From Candidatus Fonsibacter ubiquis (GTDB taxonomy: Bacteria; Pseudomonadota; Alphaproteobacteria; Pelagibacterales; Pelagibacteraceae): DNA of 64,000 nucleotides. The notes under the pieces were generated by a model. It was given only the letters and a program-made list of their open reading frames with translations. It was not told where the DNA came from and did not search any database. A program made the position numbers and the translations under genes. The stretch is from NCBI RefSeq assembly GCF_002688585.1, contig NZ_CP024034.1, positions 1,096,203 through 1,160,202 on the forward strand, given 5' to 3'. Below, one piece after another: positions 57,414 to 64,000 of this stretch. Every line of letters begins with the position of its first letter. Positions within the stretch are counted from its first letter, which is position 1.

Positions 57414-57442
57414 AATTTACAGTTTAATAGAGGTTTTGACAA
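57414..57442 (-). promoter_or_regulatory. Predicted sigma70-type promoter for fabA-fabB-fabI
   Basis: On the minus strand, TTGTCA (57437-57442) and TAAATT (57414-57419) are spaced by exactly 17 bases. The predicted transcript would start about 34 bases before the fabA ATG at 57373. The position supports that ATG over the longer open frame. No Irr/Fur-type gene is present upstream. Confidence 0.45.
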
Positions 57443-57444
57443 AT

Positions 57445-57924
57445 TTAATTGATAATTTCTTTATTTTCTAAGCCCCACACGTGATCTGTTTGTATCCATC
57501 CTTTATATTTCTGAATTTCAATTAAACACCAATTTGGAATACATTTTTTAATAGCAGCTGCTTCTAAATTTCCAATTTTTATAATTGGCTTTGAATAGAT
57601 GGTTGAGTCTTTAAAAAGAACAATTCCATCCTTGGTCGTTAATAAAGTTCTTTTTCTAGATAACTGACTTAAATGAATCCAACCAATGTCTCCTTGATAA
57701 TCTTTAACTTTTCTCCAAACCTCAAACTCATCAATTACCTCAACGGGCATATTTTTTTTCTCATATACAAATGCTATAGGATGAGCTGAGGAAGGACCAA
57801 TCCTAAGATTAGCAACACTAGTTCTAATACTTAGATATTTTTTGGCGATAGTTTTTTGCGCCAACAGATCTGCACTTATGAAAATGGTAAAAAATAAAAT
57901 AATAATTATTACTTTAAACTTCAT
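57445..57924 (-). CDS. Secreted bacterial SH3-like domain protein
   Basis: This 159-residue protein has a signal peptide ([22 protein letters not shown]). Two SH3b-like units follow: [22 protein letters not shown]...[15 protein letters not shown] and a second ending [19 protein letters not shown]. Such domains bind peptidoglycan or other cell-wall ligands. No catalytic motif is present, so the role is unknown. Its start overlaps the end of the moeB-like gene by four bases, so it belongs to the ubiE-ubiB-coaBC-dut-moeB run. Confidence 0.82.
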   Translation of the reverse strand: MKFKVIIIILFFTIFISADLLAQKTIAKKYLSIRTSVANLRIGPSSAHPIAFVYEKKNMPVEVIDEFEVWRKVKDYQGDIGWIHLSQLSRKRTLLTTKDGIVLFKDSTIYSKPIIKIGNLEAAAIKKCIPNWCLIEIQKYKGWIQTDHVWGLENKEIIN

Positions 57925-58673
57925 TTTATTTTTTTAATACAATCTTTATTTTTTTTTAATTTAATTTTTTTAATTAAAAAGTTTTCAGCATTAATAATTA
58001 GGATATTTCCACATAAAGAGTTTTCAAAATTTAATATTTCGCGGATTGTCTCATTAGTCATAATTACTCCTACCATTCCTGCAAGTGTAGACAAAACACC
58101 CTCGCTTTGACAGTCCAACATATCAGTACTTGGAATATTTGGCATAAAACATCGAAGACAAGGAGAATTTTTCTTTTTAAAATTAAAAACAAAGACATGA
58201 CCATCAAACTTACTAATTGCACCACAAATTAAGATTTTTTTATTTTTATAGCAATAATCATTAATTAATAATTTTGTTTTAAAACTGTCAGTTCCATCAA
58301 TGATGAGATCATACTGTTTTGCAATTTTATTTATATTATTGTCATCAATTTTAGTTTTAAATTTTTTAATTTTTATTTTAGAATTAATTTTTTTTAACTT
58401 TTTTTCAGCGATATCAACTTTAAATTTATTAACATCCTCTTCATTGAATAAAATTTGTCTTTGTAAATTTGAAATATCTATTTTGTCATGATCAACAATT
58501 CCAATATTACTAACCCCAGATGAGGCAAGATAAGTTGCAACTGGTGAGCCTAATCCGCCGATACCAACGATGAGAATTTTTGTATCAATTATTTTTTTTT
58601 GACCAAAGCTGCCAATTTTTTTTAAATTGATATGAGCAATGTGCCTTTTGACATCATCATAGCTAAGTTTCAT
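57921..58673 (-). CDS. MoeB/ThiF-family adenylyltransferase
   Basis: These E1-like enzymes adenylate the C-terminal Gly-Gly of a sulfur-carrier protein (MoaD, ThiS or similar). The ATP site is VGIGGLGSPVATYLASSG near residue 35, and DHDKIDISNLQRQILF and DGTDSFKTKLLINDYC follow. One zinc pair (CLRC) is present. The expected second CxxC near the C-terminus is reduced to a single Cys (NKDC), and the protein ends four residues later. No sulfur-carrier gene is nearby, so the pathway is unassigned. It has 250 residues. Confidence 0.88.
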   Translation of the reverse strand: MKLSYDDVKRHIAHINLKKIGSFGQKKIIDTKILIVGIGGLGSPVATYLASSGVSNIGIVDHDKIDISNLQRQILFNEEDVNKFKVDIAEKKLKKINSKIKIKKFKTKIDDNNINKIAKQYDLIIDGTDSFKTKLLINDYCYKNKKILICGAISKFDGHVFVFNFKKKNSPCLRCFMPNIPSTDMLDCQSEGVLSTLAGMVGVIMTNETIREILNFENSLCGNILIINAENFLIKKIKLKKNKDCIKKIK

Positions 58674-58679
58674 GAATAT

Positions 58680-59120
58680 TTATCGGCCTGTTGAACCAAA
58701 TCCACCACTTCCACGAACCGACCCAGGAAGTTCGTCAACTTCATGGAGTTCAGCTTTTATAACTGGACATAGCACCATCTGCGCAATTCTTTGTCCTGGT
58801 TCAATTTTAAAATTTTCTAAACTTAAATTTATTAATATAACCTTGATTTCACCTCGATAATCAGCGTCTATTGTTCCGGGCGTGTTTAGAACGCTAATAC
58901 CATTTTTTGCAGCAAGACCAGATCTTGGCCTTACTTGTATTTCATAACTTTCAGGGATAGCCACAGCTAACCCTGTTGGTATTAAAACTCTTTCATTGGG
59001 CTTTATAATTATTTCTTTGTCGATATTAGCAATTAAATCTAGACCTGAAGAGCCCAAGGTTTCATATTTAGGCAGATCTTTATGTTTGTAATTTATTTTT
59101 TTTACTAAAATTTTAACCAT
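58680..59120 (-). CDS. dut: Deoxyuridine 5'-triphosphate nucleotidohydrolase Dut
   Basis: dUTPase removes dUTP to keep uracil out of DNA and supplies dUMP. The five trimeric dUTPase motifs are present: SSGLDL, RPRSGLA, NTPGTIDADYRGEI, RIAQMVL and the C-terminal RGSGGFGSTG. The protein has 146 residues. It is coupled to coaBC by a one-base overlap, the usual coaBC-dut arrangement. Confidence 0.97.
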   Translation of the reverse strand: MVKILVKKINYKHKDLPKYETLGSSGLDLIANIDKEIIIKPNERVLIPTGLAVAIPESYEIQVRPRSGLAAKNGISVLNTPGTIDADYRGEIKVILINLSLENFKIEPGQRIAQMVLCPVIKAELHEVDELPGSVRGSGGFGSTGR

Positions 59121-60343
59121 TACTGAATAAGGGCATGAAGAATTTTATTAGATAGTTTTTTAGCAATTTCTGATTTTGTTGATTTATTAAATTTTTCGAC
59201 TTCTTTGTTTTTAGAAATTAAAAAAACCTCATTATAATCTGAATTAAAACCAATCGATTTATCAGCTACATTATTAGCTACAATCCAATCACAGCGTTTA
59301 TTTTGAATTTTCTTTTGTGCATTTTCAATTATATTTTGTGTCTCTGCTGCAAAACCAACAACTAGTCGTGGTCTGTTAATATTTTGGCTTGAAATGAAAG
59401 ACAAAATATCAATATTTTTTTCAAGCTCTAAATTAAAATCTTCTAACCCTTCTTTTTTTATTTTTTCTTCACTATAATTTTTAACTTTAAAATCAGCCAC
59501 TGCAGCAGCGCAAACAGCAACATCTACTGGCAAATTATCCTTGCAAGCTTCAAACATTTGTTTTGAAGTTGTAACGTTAATTACCTCAAGATTATCTTGA
59601 TTTTTAATATTTAAAGAATTTGGACCAATCACAAGTTTTGTTTTAAAACCTAATTCATTAAGTGACATCGCAATTTCAAAACCTTGTTTTCCAGAAGATT
59701 CGTTAGATAAAAATCTTACCGGATCAATATATTCACGAGTGCCTCCAGCAGTTACTAAAGCTTTCAAATTTTTGCTATTAAATAAATTTTTTGAGAGAAA
59801 ATAGTTTTTAATTGTTAATATAATTTCTTCAGGAGATGACATTTTACCAACTCCGACTTCACCGCATGCCATTTCACCAATAACTGGACCAATAAATTTA
59901 TATTTAAACTGTAGAAGTTTTTGATAATTTTCTTGGTTTGCTGGATTATTCCACATCTCAACATTCATGGCTGGAGCAAGAAAAATAGGTTTATTAGAGG
60001 CCATAATCACTGTTGTCGCAAAGTCTTTTGCTTCGCCGCGTGCAAAATTAGCCATTAGATTAGCAGTGGTCGGCGCAACCAGTATTAAATCACACCATCT
60101 TGAAAGTGTAATATGGTCCATTTCAGTTTCATTATTTGGATCAAATAAATTCTCAAAAACTTTATTTTTAGAAAGAGCAGAAATCGATAACGGAGTTACA
60201 AATTCTTTTCCAGAATTGGTTATAATAGTTTTAACTTCACAGTTATTTTTTCTAAGTTCTCTAATAACATCTAGAACTTTATAAGCAGCTATTCCACCAC
60301 CAATGATGATAAGAATTTTTTTATCCGCAATTGAATTTAGCAT
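59120..60343 (-). CDS. coaBC: Bifunctional phosphopantothenoylcysteine decarboxylase/synthetase CoaBC
   Basis: CoaBC performs two steps of coenzyme A synthesis. The N-terminal flavoprotein CoaC domain (about 1-185) has IIIGGGIAAYKVLDVIREL, PAMNVEMW and the active-site CGEVGVGKM. The C-terminal CoaB domain (about 190-407) opens VTAGGTREYIDPVRFLSN and contains FAAETQN. The length of 407 residues is typical. It lies between ubiB and dut. Confidence 0.97.
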   Translation of the reverse strand: MLNSIADKKILIIIGGGIAAYKVLDVIRELRKNNCEVKTIITNSGKEFVTPLSISALSKNKVFENLFDPNNETEMDHITLSRWCDLILVAPTTANLMANFARGEAKDFATTVIMASNKPIFLAPAMNVEMWNNPANQENYQKLLQFKYKFIGPVIGEMACGEVGVGKMSSPEEIILTIKNYFLSKNLFNSKNLKALVTAGGTREYIDPVRFLSNESSGKQGFEIAMSLNELGFKTKLVIGPNSLNIKNQDNLEVINVTTSKQMFEACKDNLPVDVAVCAAAVADFKVKNYSEEKIKKEGLEDFNLELEKNIDILSFISSQNINRPRLVVGFAAETQNIIENAQKKIQNKRCDWIVANNVADKSIGFNSDYNEVFLISKNKEVEKFNKSTKSEIAKKLSNKILHALIQ

Positions 60344-60347
60344 TGCG

Positions 60348-61916
60348 CTATTTGAATACTATTAGCAATATAATTACAATAATTAATAAACCTATAATTA
60401 GATAAGTCTTTTTAAATTTTAAAAATTCTTTATTAATTTGATATTCGTTATTTTGGTTTTGATTTTTTATAAATTCATATGAATTTAAAAGTTCCATCGC
60501 TTTGTTAGCTCGGTTTATCATTTCAGGCAATTCTGGAAGTTTATCTAAGAGCTCTGTAGTCGTTTTTAATATTTTATCTATTCTATTTTTAGGACCAATT
60601 TCATTATTTAACCAACCCTGAAGTACTGGTTTGGAAATTTCCCAAATATTTGCATCTTCATCTAATGATCGCGCAACTCCTTCGACAACAACCATCGTTT
60701 TTTGTAACAATAAAAGCTGAGGTTGAGTTGTCATATTGAATTTTTCAGTTACTTCAAAAAGTCTGGCTAATAACTTACCCGCAGAGATATTTTTTGCAGA
60801 TTGGCCAAAAATCGGCTCCCCAATTGTTCTTAGAGCTTGAGTGAAGTTATCTATAGACTCCGTATTTGGAACCAAACCAGCAATAAAGTGCACTTTTGCA
60901 ACTTTTTCATAGTCTCGGTTAATAAAACCATACAATATTTCTGCTAGATATTTTCTATTTGCAAGATCTAGCCTGCCCATAATTCCAAAGTCAACAGGCA
61001 CAATGTTTTGGTCTTTATCAACAAAAAGATTGCCTTGGTGCATATCACCATGAAAAAAACCATCACCCACAGCCTGGCGTAAAAAATTTTGTATTAATAA
61101 TCTTGATACTTTTTTAAGATCAATTTTATTTTTGATTAGTAATTCTTTATCTTTAATTGAAATTCCATCCACTTTTTCAATAGTTAAAACTCTTTGTCCA
61201 GTAAAATCCCAAAATATAGAAGGAACTTTAAAACCTTCATCTTGATTAGTATTTTTTTTTAATTCGCTTGCAGCTGCTGCTTCATACCTTAAATCCATTT
61301 CAATGTTAGTGATCTCTTTGAGAAGGTCAATTATTTTTACTAATTTCAATCTTCGACTTTTTTTAACACTGAATTCAATAATCGATGCCAAAAACCGTAG
61401 AGCATCAAGTTCTTTATGAAAAATTTTTTCTATATTGGGCCTTAATATTTTAATGGCAACATTTATTTCTTTTTTCTCGTTATTAATAATTTTCGCAAAA
61501 TGAACTTGAGCAATAGAAGCGGCAGCAATTGGTTTGCTTAAGTAAGTGATCTGTTGGTATTTTTCTTCACCCAACTCTTTTCGCAATGCCTCTTTTGATT
61601 GAGATATATCAAAAGCAGGCATTTGATCTTGTAGTTTTTGTAACTCTTGCGAAAATTCTTGACCAACAATGTCAGGACGTGTTGCAAGAAATTGACCCAG
61701 TTTGATAAAAGCTGGCCCTAAAGTTAAAAAAGCATTTTTTAGTCTCTCTCCTGGACTTTTGTTTTCTGAATCTTTTTTGAAAGTAGTTAAGCTAAAAATC
61801 TTAATTAGAATTTTAATAGATAAAGGTGGTCTATAAAATTCTTCAAAAATAGATAAACTGTTAGATCGCGCTAAAGCTCTGCCAATTTTAATAAGTATAA
61901 AAAAATTAGATAACAT
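60348..61916 (-). CDS. ubiB: Ubiquinone biosynthesis ATPase/kinase-like protein UbiB
   Basis: UbiB is an atypical kinase-like ATPase that supports ubiquinone assembly at the membrane. The signature AFIKLGQFLATRPDIVGQEF (KxGQ) is near residues 70-90. AAASIAQVHFA and DGFFHGDMHQGNLFV, with VPVDFGIMGRL after it, are the ADCK-type nucleotide motifs. A C-terminal membrane segment (about 500-522) anchors the protein. It has 522 residues and follows ubiE by six bases. Confidence 0.96.
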   Translation of the reverse strand: MLSNFFILIKIGRALARSNSLSIFEEFYRPPLSIKILIKIFSLTTFKKDSENKSPGERLKNAFLTLGPAFIKLGQFLATRPDIVGQEFSQELQKLQDQMPAFDISQSKEALRKELGEEKYQQITYLSKPIAAASIAQVHFAKIINNEKKEINVAIKILRPNIEKIFHKELDALRFLASIIEFSVKKSRRLKLVKIIDLLKEITNIEMDLRYEAAAASELKKNTNQDEGFKVPSIFWDFTGQRVLTIEKVDGISIKDKELLIKNKIDLKKVSRLLIQNFLRQAVGDGFFHGDMHQGNLFVDKDQNIVPVDFGIMGRLDLANRKYLAEILYGFINRDYEKVAKVHFIAGLVPNTESIDNFTQALRTIGEPIFGQSAKNISAGKLLARLFEVTEKFNMTTQPQLLLLQKTMVVVEGVARSLDEDANIWEISKPVLQGWLNNEIGPKNRIDKILKTTTELLDKLPELPEMINRANKAMELLNSYEFIKNQNQNNEYQINKEFLKFKKTYLIIGLLIIVIILLIVFK

Positions 61917-61922
61917 ATTAAA

Positions 61923-62639
61923 TTATTTTTTTTTCCACCCGGAGTGAATCGCTGCAACTCCAGTTGTTAAATTTCTATATTCATTATTAATAAATCTAGC
62001 TTCTTTCATAAGATCTAGTAATTGTTCTTGATTATAAAAATCTCTAATACTTTGTATTAAGTATTCATAAGGCTTTTTATCTCCAGCCACTAATTTTCCA
62101 ATATGTGGAATTAGATTTGAGTAAACAGAATAAAATTTATCGATAATCTCATTATTAATCTTTGAAAACTCTAAGCACATAAATCTTCCACCAGGCCTAA
62201 GTAATCGATAAGCCTCTTTTAGTGTTTTTTTAATATCAGTTACATTTCTTATACCAAAACTAATTATGTAGTAATCAAAACTGGAGTCCTCTAAAGGCAC
62301 GAGTTCAGCGCTAGCGCAAAGAAAATTAATATTTTTGTAATGACCAACTTTTTTTTTGCTTTCATTTAACATCTCAACATTTTGATCTACTAGCGTTGCA
62401 TGTCCGGTAAATTTAGTACGTTCAATATAAATTTTTGTTATATCTCCTGTACCAGCAGCCATGTCTATTAATTTTGAATTTAGTTTTGGTTGTAACCAAT
62501 CTATTAAATTTTCTTTCCATAAACGGTGAATACCAAATGACATGATATCATTCATCAGATCGTATTTTTTAAATACAGAGTTAAAAACGTTATTTACAAA
62601 GTCTTTTTTTGAATTTTGTTTTGTATTAGTATCCTGCAT
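61923..62639 (-). CDS. ubiE: Ubiquinone/menaquinone C-methyltransferase UbiE
   Basis: UbiE methylates the ring carbon in ubiquinone (and, where present, menaquinone) synthesis. VFNSVFKKYDLMNDIMSFGIHRLWK, the SAM-binding IDMAAGTGDITKIY and RLLRPGGRFMCLEFS are family blocks, and the tail TGVAAIHSGWKKK is typical. The protein has 238 residues. It is divergent from mutM by 42 bases and heads the minus-strand run that continues to the SH3 gene. Confidence 0.96.
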   Translation of the reverse strand: MQDTNTKQNSKKDFVNNVFNSVFKKYDLMNDIMSFGIHRLWKENLIDWLQPKLNSKLIDMAAGTGDITKIYIERTKFTGHATLVDQNVEMLNESKKKVGHYKNINFLCASAELVPLEDSSFDYYIISFGIRNVTDIKKTLKEAYRLLRPGGRFMCLEFSKINNEIIDKFYSVYSNLIPHIGKLVAGDKKPYEYLIQSIRDFYNQEQLLDLMKEARFINNEYRNLTTGVAAIHSGWKKK

Positions 62640-62681
62640 TCTTTAAATATAGAACATTTGTAATCAATAGTCATATAGTTA

Positions 62682-63545
62682 ATGCCAGAATTACCAGAAG
62701 TAGAAGTAACGCGAAGAACCTTATTAAAATTTATTAAAAATAAAGTCATCGAAAATATAAAAATAAATAATTCTAATCTAAGATTTAAAATTCCTGAAAA
62801 TTTTAAAAAAATTATTATTGGTCAAAAAATTGTTAATATTTTAAGAAGATCAAAATATATTCTCATTTATTTAAAGAATAATTATGTGATTATTTCTCAT
62901 TTAGGAATGTCAGGTAAATTTTTAATAAAAAATAATTGTTATAAAAATTTTTTAAAAACTAGTTATTACTCAAATGAGTTTTCCTCAAAGCATAATCATT
63001 TAGAATTTATATTTTCTAATAATTTTAGAGTCATTTATAATGATCCAAGAAGATTTGGTTTTTTTATATTAGACGAAGCTTCAAAATTAGAGTTTAATAA
63101 ATTTCTTAATAAATTAGGTCCAGAGCCATTAGGTCGAAATTTAAAAAAAAATTATCTAATATCAAAAATGAAATTAACACAAAGGACTATCAAAACTTTA
63201 TTGATGGATCAAAGTTTTATTTCAGGAATAGGAAATATTTATGCGAATGAAATTTTGTTTTTAGCAAAGATAAAACCAAATAAAATTTCATCCAGATTAA
63301 ATTTAGTCGAGATTACAAGACTTTACTTATCCATTAGTAAGGTTCTTAAAAGAGCATTAAAATTAGGTGGTTCAAGCATTAAAGACTTTAAATCTTTAGT
63401 TGGCCAAAAAGGTCGCTTTCAAAATGAATTTAAAGTTTATGATAGAGAGGATTTAAAATGTCTTAGAACAAGATGTCCTGGGTTAATAGCAAGGGTTGTA
63501 TCTCAAGGAAGAGCAAGTTTTTTTTGTAACCAATGTCAAAATTAA
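62682..63545 (+). CDS. mutM: Formamidopyrimidine-DNA glycosylase MutM (Fpg)
   Basis: MutM removes 8-oxoguanine and ring-opened purines. The N-terminus MPELPEVEVTRRTL supplies the catalytic Pro and Glu after Met removal. HLGMSGKF and the H2TH region LMDQSFISGIGNIYANEILF are intact. The C-terminal zinc finger has C-x4-C followed by CNQC, as is usual in alphaproteobacteria rather than C-x2-C. The protein has 287 residues. Confidence 0.97.
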   Translation: MPELPEVEVTRRTLLKFIKNKVIENIKINNSNLRFKIPENFKKIIIGQKIVNILRRSKYILIYLKNNYVIISHLGMSGKFLIKNNCYKNFLKTSYYSNEFSSKHNHLEFIFSNNFRVIYNDPRRFGFFILDEASKLEFNKFLNKLGPEPLGRNLKKNYLISKMKLTQRTIKTLLMDQSFISGIGNIYANEILFLAKIKPNKISSRLNLVEITRLYLSISKVLKRALKLGGSSIKDFKSLVGQKGRFQNEFKVYDREDLKCLRTRCPGLIARVVSQGRASFFCNQCQN

Positions 63546-63549
63546 GTAA

Positions 63550-63580
63550 TTGACCCTAATATCCTCAACTTATATATAAT
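63550..63580 (+). promoter_or_regulatory. Predicted promoter for rpsT
   Basis: TTGACC (63550-63555) is followed by TATATA at 63573-63578 (17-base spacer) or TATAAT at 63575-63580 (19-base spacer). Both lie in the 46-base gap between mutM and rpsT. A transcript would start a few bases before the rpsT ATG at 63592. It is the best match to a sigma70 promoter I saw in the window. Confidence 0.55.
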
Positions 63581-63591
63581 CCCCATTAAAT

Positions 63592-63852
63592 ATGGCAAAC
63601 ACAGTCTCCGCTATCCGTGCAGTAAAAAAAATTAAAAAAAGAACTCAAGTTAATAAAATTAGAGTTGGAAAGTACAAAGCTGCAGTAAAAACTATTGAAG
63701 AAGCTATAAAATCTAAAGATAAAGCAAAGGCAATAAAACTATTCTCAACTTTTCAATCACAGGTTATGAAAGCTTCTAAAAAGGGTTCATTAAAAAGAAC
63801 TACAGTTTCAAGAAAAGTTTCTCGTATTTCAAAACAAATTTCTAAATTATAA
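63592..63852 (+). CDS. rpsT: 30S ribosomal protein S20
   Basis: S20 binds 16S rRNA early in 30S assembly. The 86-residue basic helical protein opens MANTVSAIRAVKKIKKRTQVNK, with one extended helix pattern to the end and the RTTVSRKVSRISKQI tail. In related genomes rpsT commonly precedes dnaA; the window ends 148 bases after it, so this cannot be seen. Confidence 0.95.
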   Translation: MANTVSAIRAVKKIKKRTQVNKIRVGKYKAAVKTIEEAIKSKDKAKAIKLFSTFQSQVMKASKKGSLKRTTVSRKVSRISKQISKL

Positions 63853-63861
63853 AAATAATTA

Positions 63862-63896
63862 TTTTATCAATCATTAGTTGATAAAAAATTTTTTTA
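63862..63896 (+). terminator. Intrinsic terminator after rpsT
   Basis: TTTTATCAA (63862-63870) pairs with TTGATAAAA (63878-63886) across a seven-base loop, followed by a T-rich run to about 63896. The stem has little GC, so termination may be weak. It begins ten bases after the rpsT stop. Confidence 0.65.
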
Positions 63897-63899
63897 ATC

Positions 63900-63925
63900 A
63901 ACTTAAAAGTTTAAACTTAAAAGTT
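63900..63925. repeat. Two tandem copies of a 12-base dyad
   Basis: AACTTAAAAGTT occurs at 63900-63911 and again at 63914-63925, a 14-base period. Each copy is itself an inverted repeat, AACTT-N2-AAGTT, and the junction between copies forms another dyad. This looks like paired operator or iteron-like sites. It lies where the regulatory region of the next gene, possibly dnaA, would be. Confidence 0.6.
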
Positions 63926-63952
63926 GAAAAAATAAAATTTTAAATTCTTTTC

Positions 63953-63980
63953 TTGTATTTACAGAATTAAAAAAATACAA
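63953..63980. repeat. Inverted repeat near the right edge
   Basis: TTGTATTT (63953-63960) and AAATACAA (63973-63980) are perfect complements with a 12-base spacer. With the tandem dyads just upstream, this marks a symmetric-repeat-rich gap at the end of the window. No canonical DnaA box (TTATNCACA) is visible in the 148 bases. Confidence 0.5.
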
Positions 63981-64000
63981 CACACTTCTTTTTTTTAAAA

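Noticed and set aside
63862..63870. TTTTATCAA considered as a DnaA box
   Set aside because: It does not match TTATNCACA and is better explained as the 5' arm of the rpsT terminator hairpin.
1..64000. CRISPR arrays, insertion sequences, tRNA or rRNA genes, defence islands
   Set aside because: I read through all gaps and saw no spaced direct repeats of CRISPR size, no transposase or integrase motifs and no tRNA cloverleaf. A tRNAscan and CRISPR search would confirm this.

Overview
The window is a dense, AT-rich (I estimate about 30% GC) stretch of bacterial chromosome packed with housekeeping genes. Gene content and order point to an alphaproteobacterium: rsmG-parA-parB beside mnmE-mnmG; murJ-trpS-usp-nfuA through miaB-phoH-ybeY-lnt-metK-trmB to nusA-infB-rbfA-truB-rpsO-pnp; fabA-fabB-fabI; and mutM/ubiE-ubiB-coaBC-dut. 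Short intergenic gaps, many gene overlaps and missing members of otherwise conserved blocks suggest a streamlined genome of the SAR11 (Pelagibacterales) type. That placement is inferred from style and order, not proven. I saw no rRNA, tRNA, CRISPR array, insertion sequence, integrase or prophage gene, and no gene-free stretch longer than about 200 bases.

Layout. 1-3.1 kb: end of a histidine operon (hisH partial, hisA, hisF, hisE) running into a HIT protein and a GNAT acetyltransferase. 3.1-7.5 kb: lolA and ftsK (minus), a UbiH-type hydroxylase (plus) and a DNA methyltransferase-repair protein (minus). 7.5-13.1 kb: mnmE, mnmG, rsmG, parA, parB, with a perfect 16-bp parS palindrome inside rsmG. 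13-17.6 kb (minus): leuS-lptE-holA and a DUF3576-type lipoprotein. 17.6-18.9 kb: a porin with its own leader and a strong bidirectional terminator. 18.9-25.7 kb: small genes in alternating orientation (ThiE/TenI-like, YggS, L,D-transpeptidase-like, a response-regulator-like protein with a degenerate receiver), then adenosine kinase, nth, dapB and a TPR/O-GlcNAc-transferase-like glycosyltransferase. 25.8-29.6 kb: grpE-dnaK-dnaJ (minus). 29.6-34.7 kb: rph-rdgB-rsmI-BON lipoprotein, then maeB (minus). 34.8-54.9 kb: the long plus-strand block from murJ to pnp, interrupted by a Bax-like glucosaminidase and an opposing polysaccharide deacetylase. 54.9-62.6 kb (minus): ubiE-ubiB-coaBC-dut-moeB-like-SH3, then fabA-fabB-fabI. 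62.7-64 kb: mutM, rpsT and an AT-rich end with dyad repeats, where dnaA often follows in related genomes.

The genes cover translation and tRNA modification (mnmE/G, miaB, tsaB, trmB, rsmG, rsmI, truB), chromosome segregation (ParABS, FtsK), envelope building (LolA, LptE, Lnt, MurJ, porin, peptidoglycan enzymes), ubiquinone synthesis (UbiH-type, UbiB, UbiE), unsaturated fatty acid synthesis (FabA/FabB/FabI) and protein folding (GrpE-DnaK-DnaJ). The most interesting signals are structural: parS inside a gene, interlocked stop codons at convergent junctions, a terminator that also encodes a protein C-terminus, head-to-head overlapping start codons, a tiny leader ORF ending in the loop of a hairpin before nusA where rimP is expected, and a repeat-bearing right end. 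I did not find a clear novel defence or biosynthetic system.
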